Below are positions 16,963 through 26,775 of a stretch of 64,000 nt of DNA, one piece after another. The stretch spans positions 44,905 through 108,904 of the forward strand of contig CAMVMF010000003.1 of assembly GCA_947168515.1 (NCBI GenBank). The letters run 5' to 3'. The position numbers were made by a program, and so were the translations under genes. Position 1 is the stretch's first letter. Each line of letters begins with the position of its first letter. The notes beneath the pieces are model-generated. The model saw only the letters and a list, made by a program, of their open reading frames with translations. It ran no database searches and was not told the DNA's origin. The DNA comes from an uncultured Bacteroidales bacterium. GTDB taxonomy: Bacteria; Bacteroidota; Bacteroidia; Bacteroidales; P3.

Positions 16963-17030
16963 TCTATGGCAAGGACTCCTTGTCGGCACCGAATCATGCA
17001 GTCGCGGCACTGGGTACGATCTGGTGTAAT
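16963..17030 (+). pseudogene. Diverged fic 3'-tail remnant
   Basis: The segment ending GGCACTGGGTACGATCTGG-TGTAA decodes as RGTGYDLV-stop, against RSTGYDLAK-stop in fic. The bases before it (ATGGCAAGGACTCCTTGTC) resemble fic's GTAGCAAAAGGCATTCTTGTC. No fic body precedes it. It is the third occurrence of a fic tail in this window. Confidence 0.55.
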
Positions 17031-17103
17031 AGAAAGTATCTGAATGATACACACCACACTGCCAGTGCTGTATGGTCGAAGGCCTTCCTTTTCCAGGCAA
17101 TGG

Positions 17104-19047
17104 CTAAAGGTTCCCAATATTTATCATGTCAATGGGATGGATGCCCAACTTGTCGACTTTCAAAAGGATAGAATGCTGTGGTTCGAACTGCAGGGTATAG
17201 GGTTGGCTCTTACCATGGTGGTTCACGATAATACGACGGGTGGCACCCGTGTCGCTGTAAGCATAGCGGTATTCGAGAGGGTAACTAATCGTCTGAGTAA
17301 GAGGATTGGCAAAGAAGATATAATAAGTATCTGCATCCTGCCTACACCAAAAGTCTGGCAGGCTGTCGCCCTCTATTAGGGGTTCGGCTTCGATGATCGA
17401 GGCTCTGCTGCCCACATTACGACACTGATGCAGCAGCTTAAGAGTTTCGGCATAGTCATTGTGCTTCACCTTGCCGGGTTCTTTCGGGTCACGCAGCATG
17501 CAAATGGGCAGTCCTTGTTGGGCAAGGCGCAGTATCTCTCCCAGAGCCTCCCGTTCCATATACTCCACATCTATGTACAGTGCTTTGAAGTTGCAGGCAC
17601 CGCAATGCAGCACTCCGTCAGAAAAAGAAGCTTGGCTGAGGAAGTGTTTGTTCACCCAAAGCGGCTGCAAACCCTTGAAATCCGTAGGCGTGTTGATGAA
17701 CCGCATTTCATACTCGCCCCAAAAGAAAGCCTTCACTTTGCGCACCGAATCAGGGTAGGCACCACCCATCCAAGCATCTTCCAGTGGAATGTACACGGCC
17801 AGGTCACTGTAGTTGCGGCCCCGACTCATGTAGTCCGACACCTGGGTCATATACTGGTTAAACCGTCTAAGCGGCTCGCCGGTGAGCGAGTGCTGTGGGT
17901 GAGTGCTTATTTGACAGGTCGTATAGAAGAAATTACTTGTGTCGCCCACCCTATTGAACGGCATGCCATGCCAAATAATCTGGTTGGTGCCGTTGGCAAA
18001 GAGGGCATCGCAGATTAGTTTGAGGTCGGCCACCTGCTCTCTACCCTGATAGGGGCTGTGGCCGCGACCGTTGTTGTAGAGAAGGCTGGTCCAGCCGTAG
18101 GCACAGGTGAAAGTCTCTGCCGTCACCACCTTCTTGCCAGCCAACGAAGCAGCAGAGGCAGCAATCTTACTGAACGAAGGCTCGTACAGGAGTGCCTCGG
18201 TTTCGGGCACATCGACGAGGGAGAAAGCCGTCAGAAGGTCGGTCGGTGCACCCCCACATTGTGCACGAGAGAAGGCACCCACGCTGCGAGCATTTTCGGC
18301 AAAAGGCGAGTAAAACTCACGTAGCACATAGTTGGACAGAGTGCTCATATAATCGTAAAAGACCTCAGCATTTGCCTCGTCGAGCAACGTGCGTCCCTCC
18401 ATATAGGGCACAATATCGTAGCCATGCTCCTGCATGAAGCGTTTTTCAAACCCCTTGGTCCAGAGGTACTCTGTCTCAACCTCCCAAGAGTCAACAAAAA
18501 CGCCTGAAGGGGAACCCCTGTAAGCCTCAGCCAACCCTCGGTTCATCTTAGCCGCATAGCGGAAGAAAGCCTCGCGGTCTAGATGGTTCAATATTCGGGC
18601 CTCGCGGGGATAGTCCCACGTGTAATTGCGGCGGGCCGGCCCAACGGAGTCGAAGAAAGTGCGCGCCTGATCGCCATCGGGCAAATCCACGTCGCTGAAT
18701 GGCCAAAGCGTGCCAAAGGTGAAGTCGCAACCAAGCCCTAGCGAGTCGGCAACCCTTTTGGCATATCGGACATGGTCAGCCCACCTAGGAGAAAGAAAAG
18801 CCGGATGGGCTGTGGTAGAGTCGAGGCCCATGGGGTATATCCAAGCTATCTCCACCCCGCCGAACTCATGGTCGCGAAGCCACACCAACTGCTCACGGAT
18901 GTCGTTGTCGTCAATTTCCGACGATAACCACCACCAACGGGTATAGGGTTTGTGCGAGGCATAGAGGTCCATATCCTGCCGCTGCTCGGAGCAGGACACC
19001 AGCAGCAGACTCATAAAGGCAACTAAGGCAAAAAAAGACCTTTTCAT
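17104..19047 (-). CDS. GH106-like alpha-L-rhamnosidase (lipoprotein)
   Basis: A 647-residue protein with a lipoprotein signal (LLLVSC, Cys19). The N-terminal catalytic barrel has features of glycoside hydrolase family 106: YTRWWWLSSEID, GGVEIAWIYP, DFTFGTLWPF, FVDSWEVETEYLW. The Glu residues of SWEVETE and VVTAETF are candidate catalytic residues. It is shorter than the characterised roughly 1,100-residue GH106 enzymes, lacking most C-terminal beta domains. It is expected to release rhamnose from pectin-like or decorated glycans at the cell surface. It is the last gene of a minus-strand glycan locus, with repeats on both sides. Confidence 0.82.
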   Translation of the reverse strand: MKRSFFALVAFMSLLLVSCSEQRQDMDLYASHKPYTRWWWLSSEIDDNDIREQLVWLRDHEFGGVEIAWIYPMGLDSTTAHPAFLSPRWADHVRYAKRVADSLGLGCDFTFGTLWPFSDVDLPDGDQARTFFDSVGPARRNYTWDYPREARILNHLDREAFFRYAAKMNRGLAEAYRGSPSGVFVDSWEVETEYLWTKGFEKRFMQEHGYDIVPYMEGRTLLDEANAEVFYDYMSTLSNYVLREFYSPFAENARSVGAFSRAQCGGAPTDLLTAFSLVDVPETEALLYEPSFSKIAASAASLAGKKVVTAETFTCAYGWTSLLYNNGRGHSPYQGREQVADLKLICDALFANGTNQIIWHGMPFNRVGDTSNFFYTTCQISTHPQHSLTGEPLRRFNQYMTQVSDYMSRGRNYSDLAVYIPLEDAWMGGAYPDSVRKVKAFFWGEYEMRFINTPTDFKGLQPLWVNKHFLSQASFSDGVLHCGACNFKALYIDVEYMEREALGEILRLAQQGLPICMLRDPKEPGKVKHNDYAETLKLLHQCRNVGSRASIIEAEPLIEGDSLPDFWCRQDADTYYIFFANPLTQTISYPLEYRYAYSDTGATRRIIVNHHGKSQPYTLQFEPQHSILLKVDKLGIHPIDMINIGNL

Positions 19048-19175
19048 AACAATTTAGTTTTTATTTTTTACTTTATCACAAATTCTCAACTCTCAATTCC
19101 CAATTCCCACCCCCGTCCACCCTTTTAGTTTTTAGTTTTTACCTTTTACTTTTAAAAAACTCTCAATTCTCAATT
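19048..19175. repeat. Composite spacer repeat (heptads and TTTTAGTTTTTAG)
   Basis: Two partial TTTAGTTTTTATTTTTTAC modules (19053 and 19118-19154) and CTCAATTC-type heptads fill the 128 bases between the two genes. No terminator is distinct. Confidence 0.8.
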
Positions 19176-20465
19176 CTAACGGCCTTTTACTTTAATCAAC
19201 CGCGACGTGGCCATTCCTGCAGGGCTGTGAATCCGGATGAGGTATGACCCAGAAGGGAGATTGGACAAATTGAGTGTGAAGTGGTTGGCTTGTGGATGGA
19301 GACATCTGATGACTCGGCCTTGGAGGTCAAGGAGTTCTATTGTATTTATCGTCTGCGTATAGTCAACTTTCACCTGATGGCTGGCCGGATTGGGGAAAAG
19401 TACCGGAGAGGCGATGCTGGCTGTAGCAATGCCTTCGGGAATGCTGGGCTCTTGGGTAGCAGTGTAGGTGAAACTATACTCGGCCGACATGCAGTGGCGT
19501 GATGCGGTTACGCTGATGGTGTATTCGCCCTCGTGGGCATAGAGGTGATGGAGGTCTTGGGTGGCAGGGGCCGTAAAGAGGGTGTCAGAGCCGTCGCCCC
19601 AATGGATGCTGACGCTGTCGGCGTGGGTGGTGGCAAGGGAAAAGGAAACGCTCATGTAGCTAGCGGTGTCGGCAAAAACTATTTCGATATTGGGTTGAGG
19701 ACGCTGCCACCCCGACAGAGAGTCGAAGACAACAGCGCGGACGGCAGCGCGGATGGTGGCGGCCATGTCGGGGTCGAGGGTTGCGTCGAATGTGATTTCC
19801 TCGGGGTTACGGAGGAAAAGCATCGTATAAAAAGAGCAGGCGGCGGCATAGGTGCCAGATACCGAGGGATGGCTGTTGTCGGGTTGGTACAGTTCAATCT
19901 CAGGATGGTTGTCCCGCAGGTAATGCCACACACGGCCTACAGGACAGAGCGAGGCATCGTTCTGGTCGGCCATCATGCGGTAGCGCAAGGCCAACAGGCT
20001 GTCCATGCCTTCGTAGCTGCCGATGGGTGGAAATATGCGGCCGTTGTGTTCGTCGCCATATTTGCGTCCCCAAGTCATGTAGAACATTGGCTCGGCACAC
20101 GGCGAGGCGGCGTAAACGGCCTCTACAAGCTGTTGGGCATAAGGGAAAACCTCTCTTTGCACCTGCTCATCGGGGAAAGCCGGATATTGGCTTTGCTCCT
20201 GCAGGACCACGGCATCCCAGCCACCGCGGCGGATGAGCTCCATGGAGCGGTTTTGGCAGTGTTGGCTGAAGGTGCAGCCCCCGGGAGTGTTGCTTTCGTA
20301 GACCAGCCTGTCGCCAAGGCTATTGGCTATGTCGCTCACCATGTTGGGCAGGTTGTTCACCTCGGTGTAGCTGTTGCCGACAAAAAGAACCTTCTTCACG
20401 GTTTGGGCGTGTGCTAACGTTGTTGCAAGAAGGAGTGTCGTAAGAAAAAAGAGTTGCTTTTTCAT
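19176..20465 (-). CDS. Secreted SGNH-like (DUF4886) protein with PKD and T9SS tail
   Basis: A 429-residue protein: Sec signal (KKQLFFLTTLLLATTLAHAQ), then an SGNH-like domain resembling DUF4886 (LFVGNSYTEVNNLP with the likely nucleophile Ser; NSHPSVSGTYAA with the late His). A PKD-like domain (SVSIHWGDGSDTLF...HEGEYTISV) and a type IX C-terminal signal (VLFPNPASHQVKVDY...LPSGSYLIRIHS...RLIKVKGR) follow. It is probably an esterase removing acyl groups from glycans, exported through the T9SS and anchored at the surface. A remnant of a paralogous PKD domain is at 16581-16676. It lies between two rhamnosidase genes. Confidence 0.88.
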   Translation of the reverse strand: MKKQLFFLTTLLLATTLAHAQTVKKVLFVGNSYTEVNNLPNMVSDIANSLGDRLVYESNTPGGCTFSQHCQNRSMELIRRGGWDAVVLQEQSQYPAFPDEQVQREVFPYAQQLVEAVYAASPCAEPMFYMTWGRKYGDEHNGRIFPPIGSYEGMDSLLALRYRMMADQNDASLCPVGRVWHYLRDNHPEIELYQPDNSHPSVSGTYAAACSFYTMLFLRNPEEITFDATLDPDMAATIRAAVRAVVFDSLSGWQRPQPNIEIVFADTASYMSVSFSLATTHADSVSIHWGDGSDTLFTAPATQDLHHLYAHEGEYTISVTASRHCMSAEYSFTYTATQEPSIPEGIATASIASPVLFPNPASHQVKVDYTQTINTIELLDLQGRVIRCLHPQANHFTLNLSNLPSGSYLIRIHSPAGMATSRLIKVKGR

Positions 20466-20524
20466 TTGTTCTGTATTTTTGATTTTTTGCTCGGGTGGCC
20501 CTGTAGGGGCAGCCCATCTTTTAA

Positions 20525-20675
20525 AATTAAAAGGTAAAAACTAAAAACTGAAAGGGTGGGCGGGGTGAGAATTGAGAGTTGAGAATTGGGAATTGGGAAT
20601 TGAGAATTGGTAACCTCCAGAAATGCCCTGCAAGGGCTTAAACAGATCTAGCCCAATGGCAACGACTTGGGTGAG
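20525..20675. repeat. Composite spacer with repeat A (plus orientation)
   Basis: The reverse TTTTAGTTTTTAG module is at 20525-20560, then GAATTGAGAATTG heptads, then repeat A at 20609-20675 (GGTAACCTCCAG..., CCCTGCAAGGGC hairpin, TAGCCCAATGGCAACG...TTGGGTG). One base differs from the other copies (AACGACTT). Confidence 0.85.
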
Positions 20676-20700
20676 AGTTGAGAATTATTGAGTTGAAAGC

Positions 20701-23544
20701 TTATTCAATTGTAGAGGTGAGGTGATGGCGGCCGGAGGGGAGGGTTTGGCGTTGGTAGCCGCCCACGGTGGGCAGCCATACCTCGGCAGTGGTGTTGGCG
20801 GGGATGAGGATGTCCCATACAAATTGGTTGCCTTGGCGTCGCCAATTGCTCTCGATAAGGCCGGAGACGGACTGGTAGGAACAATTGACGTAGTTGAGGC
20901 CTTTGATGGGATAGGGTTTGAGTTGGATTTGGCTGTAGCCGGGCTGCAGGGCGCGGATGCCGGCCAGGTATTCATACTCCCAAAGAATAAGGTCGCCCAG
21001 AAGCATGACGTGGTTGGCGGAGTTCATGGCAGGGTCGCCAGTGTCGCCGTTCCACAGCTCCCAGATGGTGGTGGCACCATGGGTGGCCATGTATCCCCAG
21101 GAGGGGTAGGTGGTGTCGGTGGCTAGGTGCAGGGCCAGGTCGGTGCGGCCGCGCTCGGTGAGGGTGCGCATGAGTTGCTGGATGCCCACTACGCCGGTAG
21201 AGACATGGCTGCCGAAATCGTGTTCGGTCTTGTCGATGATGTTGGCAAAGACCTTGTCCTCCAACTCGGGTGGCACCATGCCGAACCAAAGGGGCAGTAT
21301 GTTGGCGGTGACGGTATTGTTGGCATAACGACCAGTCGTGCGGTCGAGATATTTGGCGTTGTAGGATTGTGTGACGAAGGCTATGTCGTTGGTGAACATG
21401 GCGGCATCGTCTGTCCGACCCAACAGTGTGGCAAAATGGGCCATCTTCTTCGCCAGATAGCAATAGAATGGGGTGGAGATGACGGCTGCCTCGGTGATGC
21501 GCGAGGGGTCTTTGGAGTGTATCAGCTCGGGGCTCTCGGGCGGCATGCACCAGTCGCCATAGCAGTCGCGTGTCATGATGCCGTCCTTCATATACCACAG
21601 TTTCATGTGCAGCAGCCATTTGCGCATGGCATCGTAGTGGCGGCGTATGGGCTCGATGTCGCCAAAACGGGTGTAGAGCATATCGCTGGCAGTGATGAAG
21701 GCACCGGGCCAGGTGAGGTTGTCGGTGTAGTTGCGCCAATAGGCGGGGGCCACGTCGCTGAGTTGTCCGTTGGGCCATTGGCAGTCCTCCAGGTCCTGCA
21801 GCCATTTGGCATAGAGAAGGTGGTTGTCAAAGATGAAGCTTTCGCCATAGCAGCCCGTGGTGCGGTCGCCGGTCCAGCCCATGCGCTCGTCGCGCTGGGG
21901 ACAGTCGGTGGGCATGGAACGATAGTTGCCGCGGATGCCCCAAAAGGCGTTGCGGTACACGGCGTTGATGACCTCGTTGTCGGTCTCGATGTGGCCGGTG
22001 GTGGCCATCTGGTCGTAGAGGACTAGACCGGTGAAGTCGTCCACCGTGGGTCGGCTGCCCTCGGGCAGACCGCTGATTTCGACATATCGGAAGCCGTGGT
22101 AGACAAACTGCGGATGCCATGGGCCTTTGCGCTTGGAGGAGGCGATGTAGCGGTCGGTACATTCGGCCGAGCGCAGGTTGGCGATGTAGAGGGTGCTGTC
22201 GGCTGTCAGCAGTTCGGCATAGCGGAAGACGAGGGTGTCCGTCCCCTCTGTTTTTTTAGCCAAAAGGGCTGCCATATTGTTGACTTCGAGCAATCCCACC
22301 ATGTTCTGCCCCATGTCGAGAATCCAGGTGTTGCCATTGCGAAAGACGGACTTGGGCCCCAGCCGCTCCATCACGCGGATGTTGGTACTCATCTGCGGAG
22401 TGAGCTGATACTCCAGGCGACGGCTTGCAATCTCTGCACTGTCGGGAAAAGGCATGGAGGCGTCGTATTTGTCGTCGCGCCGTTTCCATTTGGGGTTGAA
22501 ACGGTCTTCGAGATTCATGTTATGGCGGTCGTAGTGGTCGATGGCCTCATCCCAACGGCTGTCGTTGTAGCCGGGTTGAAGCCATGGGCCGAGAGCTATA
22601 TCGTATTGTTCGTCGAAGGTCTCCCCGTCAAACTCGTTGGCCTTGCGTATGGGACCTTTGTTGGTAATCTTCCACCCCTGCCCAGAGGTGATGATGTCGG
22701 AGGTGCCGTCTTTGTAGTACACCTCCAGTTGCAGCAGCAGCTGGGGCCTGCCGTAATGGGCGGCGTGGTTGATGCCGCACCATTCAAGATAATTGGTGTC
22801 GTGGCGCACGGTGGTGAAACGTCCCGGAGCCAGTATTACGCCCACGGCGTTGTCGCCCTCGCGGAGCATGGAGGTTACATCGTAGGTGTTGAAGTATACG
22901 CGCCGGGTGTAGTCGCTCAGGGCGGGTTTCAGCATCTCGTCTTCTGCCACCTCCTGCCCGTTGAAGAAGGCTTGGTAGGTGCCGAGTCCGCTGATGTAGA
23001 GGCGGGCGCGGTCGATATTCTTTTGCAGCTGGAACTCCTTGCGTAGGTAGCGGGCGGCAACAGCCGTGTGGCCTTCTATCTTGTCGTCGGCATAGTCGCG
23101 GCCTATCCAGTTGGCCTGCCAGTCGTCGGGGTTGAGGAGGCTGATTTCAAACTGCTGCACGTCGCTCTCCGTCTTGGCCGTTTTGTCCTGGCTGCCGTAG
23201 GTGACGGTGGTAAACACTTTCCAGTAGGCAATGGTGCGGCTTGTCAACTCTTGCCCACTGTAAGGAATGTAGAGCATCTGGTTAGAAGGGATGACCTCAG
23301 AGTCCCACAGGTCGCCAATTCCTTTCTCGGCTTTCTGGCGGGTGGTGGATACCACAATCCGGTAGTCCCTTTGTACTACATTTTGATGCTTGGTCTCGTA
23401 CTGCCAGCTGAAGCGTGGCAACGCTGTGGCCAGTGCTTGTGATCCGTCTTGCCCCTCCACGGTGAGGTTTTTCAGTTCTACACCGCTGCCACAGGCCGTC
23501 AGGAGAAGGGTGGCGAGGAGGATAAAAGTTATTCTTTTCATCAT
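20701..23544 (-). CDS. GH78 alpha-L-rhamnosidase, lipoprotein
   Basis: A 947-residue enzyme with a lipoprotein signal (LLLTACGSG). Domain order follows GH78: an N-terminal Ig-like domain (about 25-130), a carbohydrate-binding beta-sandwich (YISGLGTYQAFFNGQEV...ALSDYTRRVYFNTYDVT), then an (alpha/alpha)6 barrel with the family signature DCPQRDERMGWTGD, including the catalytic acid region. A C-terminal beta-sandwich starts near GYSQIQLKPYPI. It hydrolyses terminal alpha-L-rhamnose. An ATG three bases downstream is an equal start. It is flanked on both sides by repeat A in opposite orientations. Confidence 0.95.
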   Translation of the reverse strand: MMKRITFILLATLLLTACGSGVELKNLTVEGQDGSQALATALPRFSWQYETKHQNVVQRDYRIVVSTTRQKAEKGIGDLWDSEVIPSNQMLYIPYSGQELTSRTIAYWKVFTTVTYGSQDKTAKTESDVQQFEISLLNPDDWQANWIGRDYADDKIEGHTAVAARYLRKEFQLQKNIDRARLYISGLGTYQAFFNGQEVAEDEMLKPALSDYTRRVYFNTYDVTSMLREGDNAVGVILAPGRFTTVRHDTNYLEWCGINHAAHYGRPQLLLQLEVYYKDGTSDIITSGQGWKITNKGPIRKANEFDGETFDEQYDIALGPWLQPGYNDSRWDEAIDHYDRHNMNLEDRFNPKWKRRDDKYDASMPFPDSAEIASRRLEYQLTPQMSTNIRVMERLGPKSVFRNGNTWILDMGQNMVGLLEVNNMAALLAKKTEGTDTLVFRYAELLTADSTLYIANLRSAECTDRYIASSKRKGPWHPQFVYHGFRYVEISGLPEGSRPTVDDFTGLVLYDQMATTGHIETDNEVINAVYRNAFWGIRGNYRSMPTDCPQRDERMGWTGDRTTGCYGESFIFDNHLLYAKWLQDLEDCQWPNGQLSDVAPAYWRNYTDNLTWPGAFITASDMLYTRFGDIEPIRRHYDAMRKWLLHMKLWYMKDGIMTRDCYGDWCMPPESPELIHSKDPSRITEAAVISTPFYCYLAKKMAHFATLLGRTDDAAMFTNDIAFVTQSYNAKYLDRTTGRYANNTVTANILPLWFGMVPPELEDKVFANIIDKTEHDFGSHVSTGVVGIQQLMRTLTERGRTDLALHLATDTTYPSWGYMATHGATTIWELWNGDTGDPAMNSANHVMLLGDLILWEYEYLAGIRALQPGYSQIQLKPYPIKGLNYVNCSYQSVSGLIESNWRRQGNQFVWDILIPANTTAEVWLPTVGGYQRQTLPSGRHHLTSTIE

Positions 23545-23610
23545 GGTAGTATGTGTTAATGGTGTGTATCTCTTGTTTATTGTTTATATCGTGTGATTGA
23601 ACTCTCAACT

Positions 23611-23815
23611 CTCACCCAAGGCGTTGCCATTGGGCTAGATCTGTTTAAGCCCTTGCAGGGCATTTCTGGAGGTTATCAACTCTCCATTCTCAACTCTCCA
23701 TTCTCAATTCTCAATTCAAAAAAGCCTTTTACTATAAAAAAACTCTCAACTCCCAACTCTCAACTCTCACCCCCGTCCACCCTTTTAGTTTTTAGTTTTT
23801 ACCTTTTACTTTAAA
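23611..23815. repeat. Composite spacer with repeat A (minus orientation)
   Basis: Repeat A, reverse complement, is at 23611-23677; CTCAATTCTCAATTC and CTCCATT heptads follow. The CCTTTTAGTTTTTAG module is at 23778-23815. This fills the space between two GH78 genes. Confidence 0.85.
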
Positions 23816-23829
23816 AAAACTCTCAACAA

Positions 23830-26430
23830 TCAGTTGTTGACTGTCCATTCTCCGGCCGTCAAGGTCTGTTGATGGTCGGTGCCGGGAAACACGGTGGCCG
23901 TTGTGCCAACGGGCACTGTCACCGTCATGGAGTCGGCCTGTATGGCAACGGTTATGTTGCCGTAGGGTGTTGGTTGTGATGCCTTGACCCATGTGATGCC
24001 GCTTACTGGCTGAGGGTCGATAAAGAAATGGCGGTAGCCGGGTGTCTCGGGGTCGGGACGTATGCCGGCAAGGGCTTGGTAGAACCAAATGCCGATGCCG
24101 TTGTAACAGTTGTGCACATGGCTGCGGTCGCCGTTCCAAGACTCCCAAGTAGTGGTGGCTCCCTGCGAAATCATGTGCAGGTATCCGGGATAATCAGGTT
24201 GTCGCAAGAGGGCTGCCACGAGGTTGGCTTGGCGCTCTTGGATGGCCCATTGGGTGAAGATGGGGATGCCCACAAGGCCAACGGCCAAGTGGGTATTGTG
24301 TTTGTTGTAGGATATGTCTATAAGTTGTTCTTTCACCGCCTTGGTGGTAGCACTGTCGGGAGGAATGCCAGCAAGCAGGGCGTAGGCGAGGTCGAGGGGG
24401 GTGCCGTTGGCGTAACTTTCTGATGTGCTGCCTGGCGTGGAGGCTGCTTGTCGGTCGGCGTCGGTTGAAGGGTGTTGGGAGTGATAGAAGTGTGAGTGTA
24501 TGGCAGTGTTGAGTTGGTTGCGTTGCTGCAGGAAGGTTTGGGCTTCGTCGGAGCGACCAAGCATCATGGACATCTGTGCCATATCGGCCAAGCATTCGCT
24601 GAGGAAACAATTGCTCACGTGCTTTGCCGAGGTCCCATGGACATCAATTCCTTCGGGGGCCAGCCAGTCGCCCAGAAACCAGGTGTGGCGTTCGTTGTCG
24701 GGCCACGGCTGGAGGAGACCGTCGGAGGTGTGGCTTTGTAGATAGGCAAGCCACCGTTTCATGTACTCATATAGCTGTTGCACCATGCGGTCGTCGCCAT
24801 AGTTGAGGTAGGTGCGCCAAGGGGCTTTGATGATAAATCCGCTCCAGTAGGGGCCGCCGCCGGTGCGGTAGTCGGGAGCCACATAGGCCAACTCGCCATC
24901 GTCGGCTACGGCATCCTGCCAGGCCGTGAGCCAGTTGTAGTAGGTGGAAGAGACGTCGTAGAGGGTTTGAAGGGTGGGGGTGGAGGAGTTGCCGTCGCCG
25001 CCATAGCCCATGCGTTCGAGGTGGGGACAGTCGACCATATAGCCGCTGTAGGTGAGGCAGCTGAGCGTGTATTTGATAAGGTCGTGAATGGCGTTGAGCC
25101 GCTGATCCGAACAGGCAAAGTTGGCAGCCCGATGGGGTTGCAGGGCACTGAACTGCAAAGCCTCAGCTTCTTTGACGGCGGCACCCGTGAGCCGTACATA
25201 GCGGAAAGCGTGATAATGGAATTTGTTGCAGAAAAAGGGATTGAGGGTGCCGTTTGAGATATATAGGTCGCTCTCGCCCTGGGGTGAGAAAGAAGCTCCT
25301 GGTGGGATGTGGTCGGCATATTCCATGGTGGCCACGGAGTCTTTGGCCATGGGCTGGAATTGGATGTTGAGCCAACCCGTTATTACGCGGCCAAAGTCCA
25401 GCAAGAGCGATCCGTCGGATTGCACGGTAATGGTTTGTGGCGTAAGTGTGTCGATGAAGGTGTTGCCTTCGAACTGCTGTGGGGATGAGTGTATGCCCTC
25501 GGCGGCAATCTCTTTGGCGTGTTTCCATTTCGGCTGAAGGCGGGAGTCGACGCATTCGCCCCCGAATTGTAGTGGCTGCCAGCTGCCGGTGTAGCTGTAA
25601 GCACTAGGCGAGGCCTCCCAGGTGCTGTTGGTCTTCAGTAGGGTGCGCCAGCTTCCCTTGTTCAGTTCGCATACTTCTGCCTGCACCAACGCGTCGGTAT
25701 GGTATATGCGCCCCCACCCTTGACCTACCCAAAGTAGGATTTGGTTGCTGCCTTTGGTTAGATAGGGCGTAACGTCGTAGGTGACGATGAGGGTGCGTTT
25801 GTTCAGTTGCGAGACTGCCGGCTGCAGGACTTTGTCTCCTACCCGCTGACCGTTGATGTATAGTTCGTGGTAGCCCAAGGAGTTGACATGGACGAAAACC
25901 GGATTGTTGCCCGAGGTATGGAAGCTGCTGCGAAACATGGGCGTTTGTGCCAGTGAGTCGCTCGGCCCACAGCCAATAAAGGATGCCGAGAGGCCCGAGA
26001 GTGGCCCTACGGCAAATCGTTCTGCACGGCTCCATGGTGTGCGGTTGCCTTTTTCGTCCCAAGTGCGAAGCCGCCAGTAGCAGAGCTGCCTTTCGGCAAG
26101 TTCCTTACCTTGGTAGGGAACCCGCACCTGCTGATGGGAGGCTATGCGGCCACTACGCCACAGGTCGGCCTTTCCTTGGCGGAGGAGGAGGCTGTCGGAT
26201 GCCACTTCTATCTCGTAGGCCCTCTGTTGTTGCGAGTTGTGGGTGAGGGTGTTTTTCCAACTAAAGTGCGGCTGGGTGGTCTCGATGCCCAAAGGGGCCG
26301 GCAGGCCTTCCACATGGAGGTCGTAGACTTGGGCACTTGCCGGCAGGACTATCTTGCTGAGTAGCAGCACGAACGTGGGCCGCCAAAGGCGTAGCCATAC
26401 AGTATTTGCTTTTCTCTTGTGACAAATCAT
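23830..26430 (-). CDS. GH78 alpha-L-rhamnosidase (second)
   Basis: An 866-residue enzyme paralogous to the previous one but clearly diverged. It has a Sec-type signal ending VLPASAQ, an Ig-like N-terminal domain (VEGLPAPLGIETTQPHFSW), a beta-sandwich (VNSLGYHELYINGQRVGDKVL), a catalytic barrel with DCPHLERMGYGGDG, and a C-terminal beta domain (FFIDPQPVSGITWVKAS). The Met at 26430 (MICHKRK) gives the better signal peptide; another Met lies at 26463. The lack of a lipobox suggests a periplasmic enzyme, unlike its neighbour. It acts with GH106 and the first GH78 on rhamnose-rich glycans. Confidence 0.93.
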   Translation of the reverse strand: MICHKRKANTVWLRLWRPTFVLLLSKIVLPASAQVYDLHVEGLPAPLGIETTQPHFSWKNTLTHNSQQQRAYEIEVASDSLLLRQGKADLWRSGRIASHQQVRVPYQGKELAERQLCYWRLRTWDEKGNRTPWSRAERFAVGPLSGLSASFIGCGPSDSLAQTPMFRSSFHTSGNNPVFVHVNSLGYHELYINGQRVGDKVLQPAVSQLNKRTLIVTYDVTPYLTKGSNQILLWVGQGWGRIYHTDALVQAEVCELNKGSWRTLLKTNSTWEASPSAYSYTGSWQPLQFGGECVDSRLQPKWKHAKEIAAEGIHSSPQQFEGNTFIDTLTPQTITVQSDGSLLLDFGRVITGWLNIQFQPMAKDSVATMEYADHIPPGASFSPQGESDLYISNGTLNPFFCNKFHYHAFRYVRLTGAAVKEAEALQFSALQPHRAANFACSDQRLNAIHDLIKYTLSCLTYSGYMVDCPHLERMGYGGDGNSSTPTLQTLYDVSSTYYNWLTAWQDAVADDGELAYVAPDYRTGGGPYWSGFIIKAPWRTYLNYGDDRMVQQLYEYMKRWLAYLQSHTSDGLLQPWPDNERHTWFLGDWLAPEGIDVHGTSAKHVSNCFLSECLADMAQMSMMLGRSDEAQTFLQQRNQLNTAIHSHFYHSQHPSTDADRQAASTPGSTSESYANGTPLDLAYALLAGIPPDSATTKAVKEQLIDISYNKHNTHLAVGLVGIPIFTQWAIQERQANLVAALLRQPDYPGYLHMISQGATTTWESWNGDRSHVHNCYNGIGIWFYQALAGIRPDPETPGYRHFFIDPQPVSGITWVKASQPTPYGNITVAIQADSMTVTVPVGTTATVFPGTDHQQTLTAGEWTVNN

Positions 26431-26472
26431 CTGCTTTTCATTTATTTTTATGATTATCAGCACTTCTCAATT

Positions 26473-26598
26473 CTCACCCAAGGCGTTGCCATTGGGCTAG
26501 ATCTGTTTAAGCCCTTGCAGGGCATTTCTGGAGGTTACCAACTCTCAATTCCCAACCCCGTCCACCCTTTTAGTTTTTAGTTTTTACCTTTTACTTTT
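26473..26598. repeat. Composite spacer with repeat A (minus orientation)
   Basis: Repeat A reverse complement at 26473-26539, then the CCTTTTAGTTTTTAG module at 26562-26598 and short CTCCATT heptads up to about 26637. Confidence 0.85.
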
Positions 26599-26710
26599 AA
26601 AGAATTCTCCATTCTCCATTCTCACCTCTCAATTCACAAAATTGCGAGTGCAAAAATACAACTTTTTTTCCTCAAAATCTATAAAAGAAGCATTTTACGA
26701 AAAAAAATTG

Positions 26711-26718
26711 TATTTTTG
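26711..26718 (+). promoter_or_regulatory. -7 box for the flavin-reductase-like gene
   Basis: TATTTTTG, 57 bases before the ATG at 26776, immediately after the repeat-filled spacer. Confidence 0.75.
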
Positions 26719-26775
26719 CACCGCCTTTCTACAGAGAAAAGAGTGTACTTATATATTGATTAATACTATGTTTGT

